Shown here: positions 1-6,750 of the stretch, piece after piece
How the letters are laid out: the number at the start of each line of letters is the position of its first letter
Position numbering within the stretch: position 1 is the stretch's first letter
Assembly: GCA_036406615.1 (NCBI GenBank)
Contig: DASXAQ010000099.1
Span: 1 to 19,717, forward strand
Length of the DNA stretch: 19,717 nt
DNA from: DASXAQ01 sp036406615
GTDB taxonomy: Bacteria > Actinomycetota > UBA4738
Reading direction: 5' to 3'
Notes under the pieces: model-generated
The model's input: the letters and a program-made list of their open reading frames with translations, nothing else
Databases searched by the model: none
Told to the model about the DNA's origin: nothing
Made by a program: the position numbers and the translations under genes

Positions 1-473
1 GACGTGTCGTTCAGGCGCCAGGTCGCTCCCGTGAGGGCGGCAGGGTCCGTTCCTGCGGCGCCGCCGGTTGGCGCGCTCGAACCGCAACCAGGGAGAAGGA
101 ACAGCATCATGAACAGGCAACCGATTCGCCCGGCGGGTCGCATCTGCCCCCCAACGAGCACGTGGAAGCAGGATAATCCTCGCCCCAGGCTCCCGCAGAA
201 AGAGGTCTGCCGCGGAGCAATCCCCGGGTCGCGCGGCTCGCTCACCTGGGCGTTTGACGCTCGACGGGAACCCTTCCTAGGGTCGAAGCACGCCGTGAAA
301 CCCTGATCGGACGGGTGGGGACGTCCGAACCCGCGTGTGGCGTCGCGAGGATGCATGCGTCCTTCGCGCGCTGAACCTGCCGCACCGCTCATCCGTCATC
401 CACGAGCCGAACGTCTGCCCGCGCGCGCTTCGCAGTCGCGGGAGCCAGCTCGAACACCACTGAGGAGGGACAC
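1..473. other. Leading non-coding stretch with promoter and structured leader
   Basis: I see no convincing gene here. An open frame from the ATG at 109 to 306 has an SD-like GGAGAAGG but poor third-position GC and no recognisable domain. A second open frame from the GTG at 335 to 463 (42 codons) is equally weak. The supportable content is the promoter at 254-283 and a possible leader hairpin at 344-368, in which CGCGA-GGA pairs with TCC-T-TCGCG (one bulged T) around the loop TGCATGCG. Confidence 0.5.
254..283 (+). promoter_or_regulatory. Sigma70-type promoter TTGACG-N18-TAGGGT
   Basis: TTGACG at 254-259 and TAGGGT at 278-283 are separated by 18 bp and match the -35 and TANNNT -10 pattern of housekeeping sigma factors in high-GC bacteria. 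A short inverted repeat (ACCCT/AGGGT, 270-283) overlaps the -10. A transcript from about 290 would carry a leader of roughly 180-230 nt before the coupled ORFs at 474 and 524. The same spacing recurs at 10475-10504 on the other strand. Confidence 0.5.
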
Positions 474-527
474 ATGTCCACGCCTACACCGATGAGCCGA
501 ACGTTCGAAGAGGAGGCGGCTCGATGA
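474..527 (+). CDS. Possible 17-residue leader peptide, coupled to the next gene
   Basis: A 17-codon frame, MSTPTPMSRTFEEEAAR then TGA, begins at the ATG at 474. A strong SD (GAGGAGG, 463-469) lies four bases upstream. Its TGA at 525-527 overlaps the ATG of the downstream membrane protein at 524 in an ATGA arrangement, the usual sign of translational coupling. The AGGAGG that serves the downstream gene lies inside this mini-ORF, so translating ribosomes would pass over it. No family is recognised. The ten bases CGATGAGCCG occur both inside the mini-ORF (490-499) and at the downstream start (522-531). It could be a regulatory leader, a real micro-protein or chance; the SD and the overlap together argue against chance. 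Confidence 0.4.
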   Translation: MSTPTPMSRTFEEEAAR

Positions 528-976
528 GCCGGGTCGAGAACCGCGAGAACCTCAGGTTGCGCCGCCTTGCGTTTCGCCGATACAGCGCGCGCCTCAGCGA
601 CGAGGAAGCCACGGAACTCGGACGCGCGATCGCCGAGCGCCGGCGTGCGATGGGGAACCGCATTCGCCGATTGCTCGGCACGGTCGACGTCGACGGCGCG
701 GCCCGCCGGCTGGGCGATCGGTGGCGCGAGGCCGGCCCGAAGGTCGCCAGGGCTGTTCCGAAATTCGCCGCGGTTGCCCCGAACTGGGTTGAGTCGCCGG
801 TCGTTCGCTGGATCGGCGCGAAACGCTGGCACCTCGCGGGGCTGGCGGCTCTGGCGTGCGCGTTGTTCACCGGCGTCATGGGGATGCTGAGCGGCGGGTT
901 CGTTCTGGGCTGGTCGCTCCTGACGCTCACGCTGATCTTCGGCTCGCTGGCGTTTCTGGTCCGCGCCGACGCCTGA
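524..976 (+). CDS. Small basic protein with two C-terminal membrane segments, function unknown
   Basis: I do not recognise this 150-residue protein. Residues 1-80 are strongly charged and Arg-rich, probably helical and cytoplasmic. Two hydrophobic segments follow at about 103-122 and 126-146, joined by a short Gly-rich turn, which predicts a hairpin with both ends inside. The start at 524 is fixed by AGGAGG at 511-516, seven bases away, and by the ATGA overlap with the preceding 17-codon frame. The gene has GC-rich third positions like its neighbours. It converges on the repeat-protein gene that ends at 1031, and no strong terminator separates them. Confidence 0.7.
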   Translation: MSRVENRENLRLRRLAFRRYSARLSDEEATELGRAIAERRRAMGNRIRRLLGTVDVDGAARRLGDRWREAGPKVARAVPKFAAVAPNWVESPVVRWIGAKRWHLAGLAALACALFTGVMGMLSGGFVLGWSLLTLTLIFGSLAFLVRADA

Positions 977-1030
977 TCGTCGCGAACGCGAGCCCGCGAT
1001 GCACGGCTATCGTCTCGTGCGGCGAGCGGC

Positions 1031-2161
1031 TCAGCAGTAGGACTCGATCATGGGCCCGCCGCTTCCGCTGTGCCCGTAGCCGCCGACCGCCCAGGCCTGA
1101 CCCGACGCGGTCGTCACCGCAACCAAGCCGCTGCTCGTCGGGTCGGGATCGATGCTCGGCACGACCGTCCAGGCAGAGCCGTCCCACGACGCGATCAGCG
1201 TGCGGGTCTTCGAGCCGTCGCTGTTTTCGGTCTCTCCAACCGCCCATGCCGTGGTGTCACTGGACCACGCGACTCCAACGAACTTCCCGAACTCATCCGG
1301 GGGAAGGGCGACTCTGGAACTGGTCCATCCACTCCCTCTTGACCAGTGGGCTCCGATGGCACCGCTCGGGTCGACACCGGCCGCCATGAGGTCGCCGGAT
1401 GGCGCGGCAGCAAGGGCATTGAACGAGGCGTCCGGCGCGCGAGGCTTGGCGAGCAACTGCCACGCCTCGCCATCCCAACCCTCGGCGAATCCGTTGCCAG
1501 ACCCCCCAAAGTCTCGCGTCCCGACCGCCGTCACCCGTTTGGCCGAGAACCCGGCCACACCGAACAAGGAGCCGCTGGGGAACTTGCCAGGGTTCGGCGT
1601 CGGCACCTGAACCCAACTCCCTTCGACCAATTGAAGGGCGAGGGTCTTCCAGTCGCCGTCCAGATAAGCCCCCACAGCCCAGGTGCCGCCGGGGCCGTCC
1701 GAGACCGCGTACAAGTTGTTCTGCGACGTGCTCGGGTTGGGGCTCGGAACCGATGTCCAGGCTGTCCCGTCCCAGTGGAAGGTGAGTGTCCTCGGGCCGC
1801 CCGACAGAGACGTCTGGTAGAAGCCGACGGCCCATGCGTCCGTCGGCGAGCTTGCGGAGACGGCAGCCAGCCAATCGAACGCGCCCACCCTTGGGGCGGA
1901 TACCTGGGTCCACGAGGTGCCATCCCAGTGAAGGAAGAGCGGGTCGTTACCGGCTGAACCGACGGCCCAGACGTCGGTTGGGGAGGTCGCGGACACTCCG
2001 TTGAGCAACGATCCAGGGGGCACTGTGATGCTGTCCAGCTGCCAGGTTCCGGTGCAGGAGCGGACCCGCACCGGAACCGACTCCCGGGCGTTGGCCGGCG
2101 TCACCCCAAATGCCAGGGCGGCGGTGACGCATATCGCCACGAGCCATCGCCTCGAAGGCAC
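1031..2161 (-). CDS. Secreted protein with AVG/WDG-type beta repeats
   Basis: The GTG at 2161 is preferred over the upstream ATG at 2233. It gives a clean signal peptide (MPSRRW, a hydrophobic core, then ANA at about residue 25) and has a GGAGAGGGGGG purine run just upstream. The mature protein, about 350 residues, consists of repeats of the type 'S-x-x-D-x-WAVG ... WDG-x-x-W-x-x-V/P'. Clear copies contain DVWAVG, DAWAVG, TWAVGAY, TAWAVGET and QAWAVGGY, several followed by HWDG or SWDG. Spacing of about 45-55 residues suggests a propeller-like beta fold, as in kelch or related secreted repeat proteins. No catalytic motif is visible. It may bind a ligand or the cell surface, but that is inference. 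It is transcribed divergently from the Vgb-like gene. Confidence 0.75.
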   Translation of the reverse strand: MPSRRWLVAICVTAALAFGVTPANARESVPVRVRSCTGTWQLDSITVPPGSLLNGVSATSPTDVWAVGSAGNDPLFLHWDGTSWTQVSAPRVGAFDWLAAVSASSPTDAWAVGFYQTSLSGGPRTLTFHWDGTAWTSVPSPNPSTSQNNLYAVSDGPGGTWAVGAYLDGDWKTLALQLVEGSWVQVPTPNPGKFPSGSLFGVAGFSAKRVTAVGTRDFGGSGNGFAEGWDGEAWQLLAKPRAPDASFNALAAAPSGDLMAAGVDPSGAIGAHWSRGSGWTSSRVALPPDEFGKFVGVAWSSDTTAWAVGETENSDGSKTRTLIASWDGSAWTVVPSIDPDPTSSGLVAVTTASGQAWAVGGYGHSGSGGPMIESYC

Positions 2162-2331
2162 GATCCCCCCTCTCCCGCGGATAAGCCGAAGAAATCCGGA
2201 CGAACACAACCATGCGACCAGGATCTTCGTCAAGACCGCGAGCCACGAGCCGTCAGGCTGAAATCGAACCCCGGGCGGGTCTCATTCGTAGTGCGTAAAA
2301 GGAGAGTCGCGGCTGATCGAAGGAGGCTGCC

Positions 2332-3336
2332 ATGCCCAAGCCCGGTAATGGATTGCGCGCCCGCGTCCGGGTAGGGATCCGAGGTTCGACCCTTGCGGTG
2401 CTGGCGGTCGCCGCGGTGATCTTCGGCGCCGGCCAGGCGTCGGCCGCCGCGTTCAACGTGACGGAGGTGCAGGTCCCCACGCCGGGCGCCGGGCCGTTCA
2501 CCCTGGCCATCGGTTCGGATCACGCCACCTGGTTCACCGAGTTCACCCACGACGCGGTCGGCAGGTTGCAGGCAGGCCATTTCAGCCAGTTCCGGCTCAC
2601 CGAGTCCGGCCTGCCCGACTCCATCGCGGCGGGCCCCGACGGGGCTCTCTGGTTCACCGACGACACGAACGACGTGATCTGGCGGATCACCACGAGCGGC
2701 AGTCTGTCCAGCTTCCCCATCCCGCCGTGCACCGGCTGCCAGTTCAGCGGAGGCAGCGGCGTCGGCAACATCATCGCCGGACCCGAGGGCGCGCTGTGGT
2801 ACTCGCGGCCGGGCAACGACGCCATCGGGCGGATCACGACCTCGGGCGACGTGCAGGAGTTTCCGGTCGCAAGGACCGGTTCCTATCCAGGCTGGATCAC
2901 GGCCGGCCCCGACGGCGCGATCTGGTTCACGGTGAGCGAGGGCATCGCGCGCATGACGACCGAGGGCAGCGTCTCCATCGTGTACGACGGGTTGAACTAC
3001 CCCTCCTCGATCGTCACCGGGCCCGACGGCAACCTGTGGTTCACCGGTTTCTACGAGGACGTCGTCGGCCGGTTGACGCCGGGCACCGGCGACACCGTCA
3101 AGCTGTTCCCGCTGCCCGTCGGCTGCGCGCCGCAGAACATCGCGGCCGCGCGTGGCGCCCTGTGGATGAGCTGCTACGAGCAACCGGTCGTCTATCGCGC
3201 GTCGATCCAGGGCAGGGCGACGGCCATCAACGTCCCGTCGGGCGAGTCCGTCTACGGGCTGGCCGGGACCGCGAACGGACCGGTGTTCTTCGGCGACTAC
3301 GTCGCCAACCGGATCGGCGAGATCACGTTCGGCTGA
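2332..3336 (+). CDS. Secreted virginiamycin B lyase-like beta-propeller protein
   Basis: The protein has 334 residues and a signal peptide of about 38 (Arg-rich start, hydrophobic core, AQASA). At least five blades carry the hallmark of the Vgb/streptogramin-lyase-like propeller, 'GPDG-A/N-LWFT ... IGRIT'. Examples are GPDGALWFTDDTN, GPEGALWYSRPGN, GPDGAIWFTVSEG and GPDGNLWFTGFYE. The SD AAGGAGG lies at 2319-2325, directly before the ATG. Family Vgb enzymes open streptogramin B lactones, but many homologues are propellers of unknown activity. Here the late-blade PHGI-type segment, which carries a His in many relatives, reads APQNI, and the usual WFTE appears as WFTG or LWMS. I therefore call it Vgb-like rather than a resistance enzyme. 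It is likely extracellular. Confidence 0.75.
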   Translation: MPKPGNGLRARVRVGIRGSTLAVLAVAAVIFGAGQASAAAFNVTEVQVPTPGAGPFTLAIGSDHATWFTEFTHDAVGRLQAGHFSQFRLTESGLPDSIAAGPDGALWFTDDTNDVIWRITTSGSLSSFPIPPCTGCQFSGGSGVGNIIAGPEGALWYSRPGNDAIGRITTSGDVQEFPVARTGSYPGWITAGPDGAIWFTVSEGIARMTTEGSVSIVYDGLNYPSSIVTGPDGNLWFTGFYEDVVGRLTPGTGDTVKLFPLPVGCAPQNIAAARGALWMSCYEQPVVYRASIQGRATAINVPSGESVYGLAGTANGPVFFGDYVANRIGEITFG

Positions 3337-3393
3337 GTCAGCGGTAGACGCCGTCGTGGCCCCGGTTGTGCCGCCCGGGCTGCGGGAAGAAGG

Positions 3394-3410
3394 TGTTCGC
3401 GCCGCGAACA
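3394..3410. repeat. 17-bp near-perfect palindrome TGTTCGCGCCGCGAACA
   Basis: The arms TGTTCGCG and CGCGAACA flank a single central C. The element lies between two convergent genes, just before the terminator hairpin at 3412-3453. As RNA it can only form a seven-pair stem with a three-base loop. It may extend the terminator region, or it may be a protein-binding palindrome in an unusual place. Confidence 0.5.
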
Positions 3411-3411
3411 T

Positions 3412-3453
3412 GACGCCGCCCCGCCCCGCTCGGCGCGGGTGCGGGACGGCGTC
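3412..3453. terminator. Long GC-rich hairpin between convergent genes
   Basis: GACGCCG at 3412-3418 pairs with CGGCGTC at 3447-3453. After one C/A mismatch, CCCGC at 3420-3424 pairs with GCGGG at 3441-3445, and CCCGC at 3425-3429 pairs with GCGGG at 3435-3439. There is one bulged T, and the loop is TCGGC. That gives 17 base pairs with no U-tract on either side, as is common in high-GC bacteria. It lies after the Vgb-like gene (stop at 3336) and after the G1 peptidase on the other strand (stop at 3482), so it can serve both. Confidence 0.7.
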
Positions 3454-3481
3454 GACGTTGCCTACGACGCGGTGCGCAGAG

Positions 3482-4246
3482 CTACGAAGCGCGCACCCAG
3501 CGGTTGGTGAAGGAGTTCCCCGCCGCGTTCAGTGCGGAGGTCGACACCTTCGTCTGGCCGCTGCCGTTGACCATGGTGATCGAGGTCGCAGTCCAGCTCG
3601 GGTCGTTGATCGGGCCCTTGTGCCCCGCGTCGTTCGCCGTCGCTGCGCTCGTGAACTTGATCGAGTTGAAGTTCGGCAGCGGGAAGAAGCCCGAGCCGAC
3701 GCAGCACGGTGCCTCGGTGATCCACTCCGCGGAGGACCGGCTGCAGGTTCCCTGGCATGACTGCGTGGTGGAGAACGAGGCCGCCGAGTTCGTCGTGTCC
3801 GTCACCTTCAGGATGTACTGGCCCCCGGTGAACTGGACGCTGCTGGTGAACTTGTCGCCGGGGTTGATGGTGTGGACGACCTGCACGGCGTTCGCCGGAT
3901 ACATCTCCCACCAGTCGAAGTACTTCGCCGTCCCGTTCGTGCAGAACGCGATCGTGCCGTCCTGCTCGACGGTCCCGCTCGTGAATCCGTCCAGTCCCAC
4001 CCAGAAGGCCACCGCGCCGTTCGGCGCGACGGAGCAGTCAATGCTCGGCTGGGTCCAGGTGCCCTTCACGCTCTTGAACGTCGTGCCGGTGCTCGCGTAG
4101 CCGGACCAGTTGCCGGACGTGACCGCACCCTTGTTCATGTGGATGATGCGGATCGGGGCGAGGTGCTTCGGCGCTGCCGCCGCCACCCCCGTGAGCATCG
4201 CCAGCATCAGCAGGGTGGTCGAACCTACCGCCATTACCCGTCGCAT
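3482..4246 (-). CDS. Secreted glutamic peptidase, family G1 (eqolisin)
   Basis: The ATG at 4246 (MRRVMAVG) is chosen because GAGGAGG lies a few bases upstream and it yields a normal signal peptide cut near residue 25 (VAAAA). The 254-residue product matches the eqolisin fold: SGNWSGYAS, then GTWTQPSI, FWVGLDG at 81-87, DWWEMYP at 111-117 and AEWITEAP at 173-180. By comparison with scytalidoglutamic peptidase, Gln95 (in VEQDG) and Glu174 (in AEWI) correspond to the catalytic Gln/Glu pair, and both are present. Family members are pepstatin-insensitive endopeptidases, usually active at acid pH. Three Cys pairs are plausible disulphides. No separate long propeptide is seen: the domain begins about 20 residues after the signal peptide. 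It should act outside the cell on proteins. Confidence 0.85.
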   Translation of the reverse strand: MRRVMAVGSTTLLMLAMLTGVAAAAPKHLAPIRIIHMNKGAVTSGNWSGYASTGTTFKSVKGTWTQPSIDCSVAPNGAVAFWVGLDGFTSGTVEQDGTIAFCTNGTAKYFDWWEMYPANAVQVVHTINPGDKFTSSVQFTGGQYILKVTDTTNSAASFSTTQSCQGTCSRSSAEWITEAPCCVGSGFFPLPNFNSIKFTSAATANDAGHKGPINDPSWTATSITMVNGSGQTKVSTSALNAAGNSFTNRWVRAS

Positions 4247-4283
4247 ACGCGACCCCTCCTCTCGGAACGACTCGGACGGCGGG

Positions 4284-4289
4284 AGCATA
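4284..4289 (-). promoter_or_regulatory. Possible -10 element for the G1 peptidase
   Basis: TATGCT on the minus strand matches TANNNT and lies 37 bases upstream of the peptidase start. No convincing -35 is visible at 17-18 bp. The 92-bp gap also has to hold the signals of the divergent MmcQ-like gene. Confidence 0.25.
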
Positions 4290-4338
4290 GACCGAAAAAC
4301 GGAAAAGCGCGTCGCGCGATGTGAAAGGGGCGATTCGA

Positions 4339-4707
4339 ATGGCCGATCCGAGGCGAACCCATCGGCAGGTGCTCAAGTTCGCGCTGGGCCTGCCCGGCGC
4401 CTACGAGGACCACCCCTGGGAGGAGACCGTGGCGAAGGTCGACGGGAAGGTGTTCGTCTTCCTGGGGAGCCCCGACAGCCCCCGGTGGCCGGCGATCACG
4501 GTCAAGCTGGGTGAGTCGCACGAGATGGCGCTGGGGTTCCCGGACGCCGAACCGACGGGTTACGGCCTCGGCCGCAGCGGCTGGGTCACGATCCCGATCC
4601 GGGTGGCGGGTCCGCCGCCGGGCGTGCTCAGCGACCTGGTCGAGGAGAGCTACCGGCGAGTGGCCACCAAGAAGCGCGTCATGGAGTTGGACTCCAGCCG
4701 GCGCTAG
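4339..4707 (+). CDS. MmcQ/YjbR family protein (DUF419)
   Basis: This 122-residue protein shows the compact MmcQ/YjbR pattern: an N-terminal helix and 'LPGAYEDHPW...VDGKVFVFLG', then 'PAITVKL', 'GYGLGRSGWVTIP' and a C-terminal helix with 'LSDLVEESYRRVATKKR'. Family members have a CyaY-like or double-wing DNA-binding-like fold, and their role is not established. The ATG at 4339 is preferred over the upstream GTG at 4321 because AAAGGGGCG lies about eight bases before it. Its TAG at 4705-4707 sits in a CTAG that also supplies the stop codon of the convergent PAS gene, so no terminator fits between them. Confidence 0.8.
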   Translation: MADPRRTHRQVLKFALGLPGAYEDHPWEETVAKVDGKVFVFLGSPDSPRWPAITVKLGESHEMALGFPDAEPTGYGLGRSGWVTIPIRVAGPPPGVLSDLVEESYRRVATKKRVMELDSSRR

Positions 4708-5105
4708 GGCCGGTCCTTCTCCTGCGCCCGCTCCGACGAGACGTCGATCATGACGCCTTGCCAGCACAGCGGCTGGCCGTGCGAGCCCATGACCAGGGAC
4801 GCCTCGTCCCGAACCCAGACGACCCGGCCATCCCTCGCGATCATCCGGTACTCGGAGCGGAACGTTCGCCCGGTGCGGTTCGCCTGCTCGCAGGCCTCGA
4901 CCACGCGGTCGCGGTCCTCGGGATGCATCAGGTCGACCCACAACAGGGCGTTCTCCATCCACTCCTGCTGCGTGAACCCCAGGACGGATTCGACCTGCGG
5001 CCCGATCGAGATCGTGCGTCCGTCGCCGAGCGACTCCGTGTAGGGGATGAACCGCTGGTCCTCGATCGGAAGCTCGTCGTCGCCCGTCGCCACCAGGGGC
5101 GGCAT
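4704..5105 (-). CDS. Stand-alone PAS domain protein
   Basis: The 133-residue product is essentially one PAS fold (PAS_3 type) with its PAC motif. Visible pieces are 'ISIGPQVESVLGFTQQEW', 'WVDLMHPEDRDRVVEACEQ', 'FRSEYRMIARDGRVVWVRDEASLV' and 'PLCWQGVMIDVSSERAQE'. No kinase, cyclase or helix-turn-helix domain follows. The ATG at 5105 overlaps the TGA of the receiver gene (TGATG), so the two proteins are almost certainly made together. PAS domains sense small ligands, redox state or light, or mediate dimerisation; the ligand here is unknown. The pair looks like a split sensory module, with the output domain supplied by another protein. Confidence 0.8.
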   Translation of the reverse strand: MPPLVATGDDELPIEDQRFIPYTESLGDGRTISIGPQVESVLGFTQQEWMENALLWVDLMHPEDRDRVVEACEQANRTGRTFRSEYRMIARDGRVVWVRDEASLVMGSHGQPLCWQGVMIDVSSERAQEKDRP

Positions 5106-5521
5106 CAGCGCACCTCGTCGGGCGACCAGGAGTCCTCCTCGGACGCGGTCGCCAGGCGGATCTGCTCGACGATCTGCGCCGGCGGGCAGCCCTTGACCAG
5201 GTAGCCGAAGGCGCCGATCTCCTCGGCGGCGACGTCCCATTCCTCGGCTCCGTAGAAGGTGAGGATGATGACCTGCACGCCGCGGTGGACGGCGCGGATC
5301 TGCCGCGTCGCCTCGATGCCGTTCATGTCGGGCATGCGCACGTCCATCAGGACGACGTCCGGACGCAACTCGCCCGCTTTGAACACGCCCTCGATGCCGC
5401 CGTTCGCCTCCGCGACGACCTCGATGTCCTCGGCCTCCAGGAAGGCGCGGAGAAGCGTCCGGGTCTCCTCTTCGTCGTCCACGAGCAGGACGCGGGGGCG
5501 GGATGCGCTCGATCGCTCCAC
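5105..5521 (-). CDS. Receiver-only response regulator (NarL-type REC, no output domain)
   Basis: The receiver runs from 'RPRVLLVDDEEE' to 'AQIVEQIRL'. From the GTG at 5521, the acidic pair is Asp15-Asp16 and the phospho-acceptor is Asp60 (LMDVRMPDMNG). The conserved Thr (IILTFYG) and Lys (GYLVKG) are also present. The domain resembles NarL/LuxR-class receivers, but it ends about 15 residues after the fold with no DNA-binding domain. The start is uncertain: the GTG at 5521 has GGAG too close, the GTG at 5557 has no clear SD, and the ATG at 5749 would overlap the start of the divergent cyclase. I favour 5521 or 5557. The stop overlaps the start of the PAS gene. No histidine kinase is present in the window. 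Confidence 0.75.
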   Translation of the reverse strand: MERSSASRPRVLLVDDEEETRTLLRAFLEAEDIEVVAEANGGIEGVFKAGELRPDVVLMDVRMPDMNGIEATRQIRAVHRGVQVIILTFYGAEEWDVAAEEIGAFGYLVKGCPPAQIVEQIRLATASEEDSWSPDEVR

Positions 5522-5656
5522 ACTCCGGCTATCGGCACGCCCGCGCGCGCGATTCACCTTTGCCAGGGTGTCTGCGGGCCCGCCCGGTGGGCCTCGGTTC
5601 GCAAATGCGACGAATCGGCGCCTCTCAAGCCGTCCGCCCGCCGTCCCGATACGCGA

Positions 5657-5674
5657 AACGATTCGCGAATCGTT
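5657..5674. promoter_or_regulatory. 18-bp perfect palindrome between divergent REC and REC-GGDEF genes
   Basis: AACGATTCGCGAATCGTT is a perfect inverted repeat 73 bp upstream of the diguanylate cyclase start and about 100-135 bp upstream of the receiver gene start. CGAATCG recurs at 5611-5617, beside a smaller inverted repeat, TCGCA-AA-TGCGA (5599-5610). Position and symmetry suggest the operator of a dimeric regulator acting on both genes. No regulator with a DNA-binding domain is encoded next to it. Confidence 0.5.
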
Positions 5675-5747
5675 GGAGGCAGGACGCGTGTCCAAAGGCA
5701 CGATGATCGAACCCGCTCGCCGGCGCGGGCCGGCGGGGTGACGTCGC

Positions 5748-6743
5748 ATGTCGCTCGCACCGCTCCCGTGGGAGTCGCATGGCGGCGAGTCGAATCCGGA
5801 CGACGACGCCCCGGCTGAGCCGCGCAGGGCTCCTCTGGTCCTGGTCGCCGACGACTCGAAGGTGATCCGGCTGCTCGTGCGCGAACAGCTTCGCGCGGAG
5901 GGCTACCGGGTCCTGGAGTCCGAGGACGGCCGGGAGGCGCTCGAGGTGGTGGACCGCTCGCGGCCGGACGCGTTGCTGCTGGACGTCGAGATGCCGGTGA
6001 TGGGCGGCTTCGACGTGCTTCGCCACCTCAAGCAGGATCCCGACCTGGACGAGGTCCCGGTGGTGTTCCTGACCGCTCGTGACAGCGCGGCGGACGTCGT
6101 CCGGGCCCTGGAGCTGGGCGCGCACGACTACCTGCGAAAGCCATTCGAGGCGGCGGAGCTGATCGCCCGGGTCCGCGCCGCGGTTCGGGTCAAGGCGTTG
6201 CAGGACGAGCTTCGCGAGCGCAACGCCGAGCTCGAGCGGATGTCGCGAACCGACGCGCTGACCGGCCTGTGGAACCGCCGTCACCTCGAAGAGCACCTGG
6301 GGGCCGTCTACAGCTCCGCCCGCCGGCGCGATTCGCCGTACGGCGTGCTGATGATCGACATCGACCGCTTCAAGCGCGTCAACGACCAGCACGGCCACAC
6401 CGCCGGTGACGGAGTGCTGCGCGAAGTCGCGGCCCGCCTTCGCTCCGGCGTCCGCGGCGAGGACCAGATCGCGCGGTGGGGTGGCGAGGAGTTCCTGGCC
6501 GTGCTGCCCGACACCGACGTCGACGGCGCCGCGACGATCGCGGAACGGCTGCGTCGAACGATCCAGCTCGCACCGGTGCCGGTCGGCGAGATCCTCGTCG
6601 ACGTGAGCGTCAGCATCGGCGTCGCGGCGGGGGTCGCCGAGCCTCCCATCATGGTGGATGCCGCCGATCGTCGTCTGTACCTGGCCAAGGAAGGCGGCCG
6701 CAACCTGGTCGTCGCCGCGGCCTCCAACGAGCTCACCGGCTAG
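5748..6743 (+). CDS. Diguanylate cyclase response regulator (REC-GGDEF)
   Basis: The 331-residue protein has a receiver at about 29-148 and a GGDEF domain at about 165-325, joined by a charged helical linker (LQDELRERNAELERMSR). Receiver residues are complete: Asp35/Asp36, phospho-Asp79 (LLLDVEMP), Thr109 and Lys131. The cyclase site is GGEEF at 245-249, with RGED at 236-239 as the RxxD inhibitory site five residues before it. It should therefore make c-di-GMP from two GTP and be subject to product inhibition. The architecture is that of a WspR/PleD-like enzyme with a single receiver, soluble and phosphorylation-controlled. The start at 5748 follows a GGGGTGA about six bases upstream. It is divergent from the receiver/PAS pair across a 190-226-bp region holding an 18-bp palindrome. 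Confidence 0.9.
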   Translation: MSLAPLPWESHGGESNPDDDAPAEPRRAPLVLVADDSKVIRLLVREQLRAEGYRVLESEDGREALEVVDRSRPDALLLDVEMPVMGGFDVLRHLKQDPDLDEVPVVFLTARDSAADVVRALELGAHDYLRKPFEAAELIARVRAAVRVKALQDELRERNAELERMSRTDALTGLWNRRHLEEHLGAVYSSARRRDSPYGVLMIDIDRFKRVNDQHGHTAGDGVLREVAARLRSGVRGEDQIARWGGEEFLAVLPDTDVDGAATIAERLRRTIQLAPVPVGEILVDVSVSIGVAAGVAEPPIMVDAADRRLYLAKEGGRNLVVAAASNELTG

Positions 6744-6750
6744 AATCGGG

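Noticed and set aside
109..306. Possible 65-residue ORF with SD-like GGAGAAGG
   Set aside because: Third codon positions are not GC-biased like the real genes, there is no domain, and a promoter pointing to later genes lies inside it.
335..463. 42-codon GTG frame just before the mini-ORF
   Set aside because: No good SD, odd composition with many Cys/Arg/His codons, and it covers a likely structured leader.
2332..3336. Streptogramin resistance gene call
   Set aside because: Only the propeller fold signature is clear; residues typical of active lyases look replaced.
2230..3411. 393-codon open frame antisense to the Vgb-like gene
   Set aside because: Low-complexity Arg/Asp/Gly-rich translation, no signal or domain; the sense strand has an SD, a signal peptide and propeller repeats.
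5524..5749. Extended N-terminus of the receiver protein up to the ATG at 5749
   Set aside because: It would overlap the divergent cyclase start and cover the 18-bp palindrome; the translated extension is Arg/Pro-rich without a domain.
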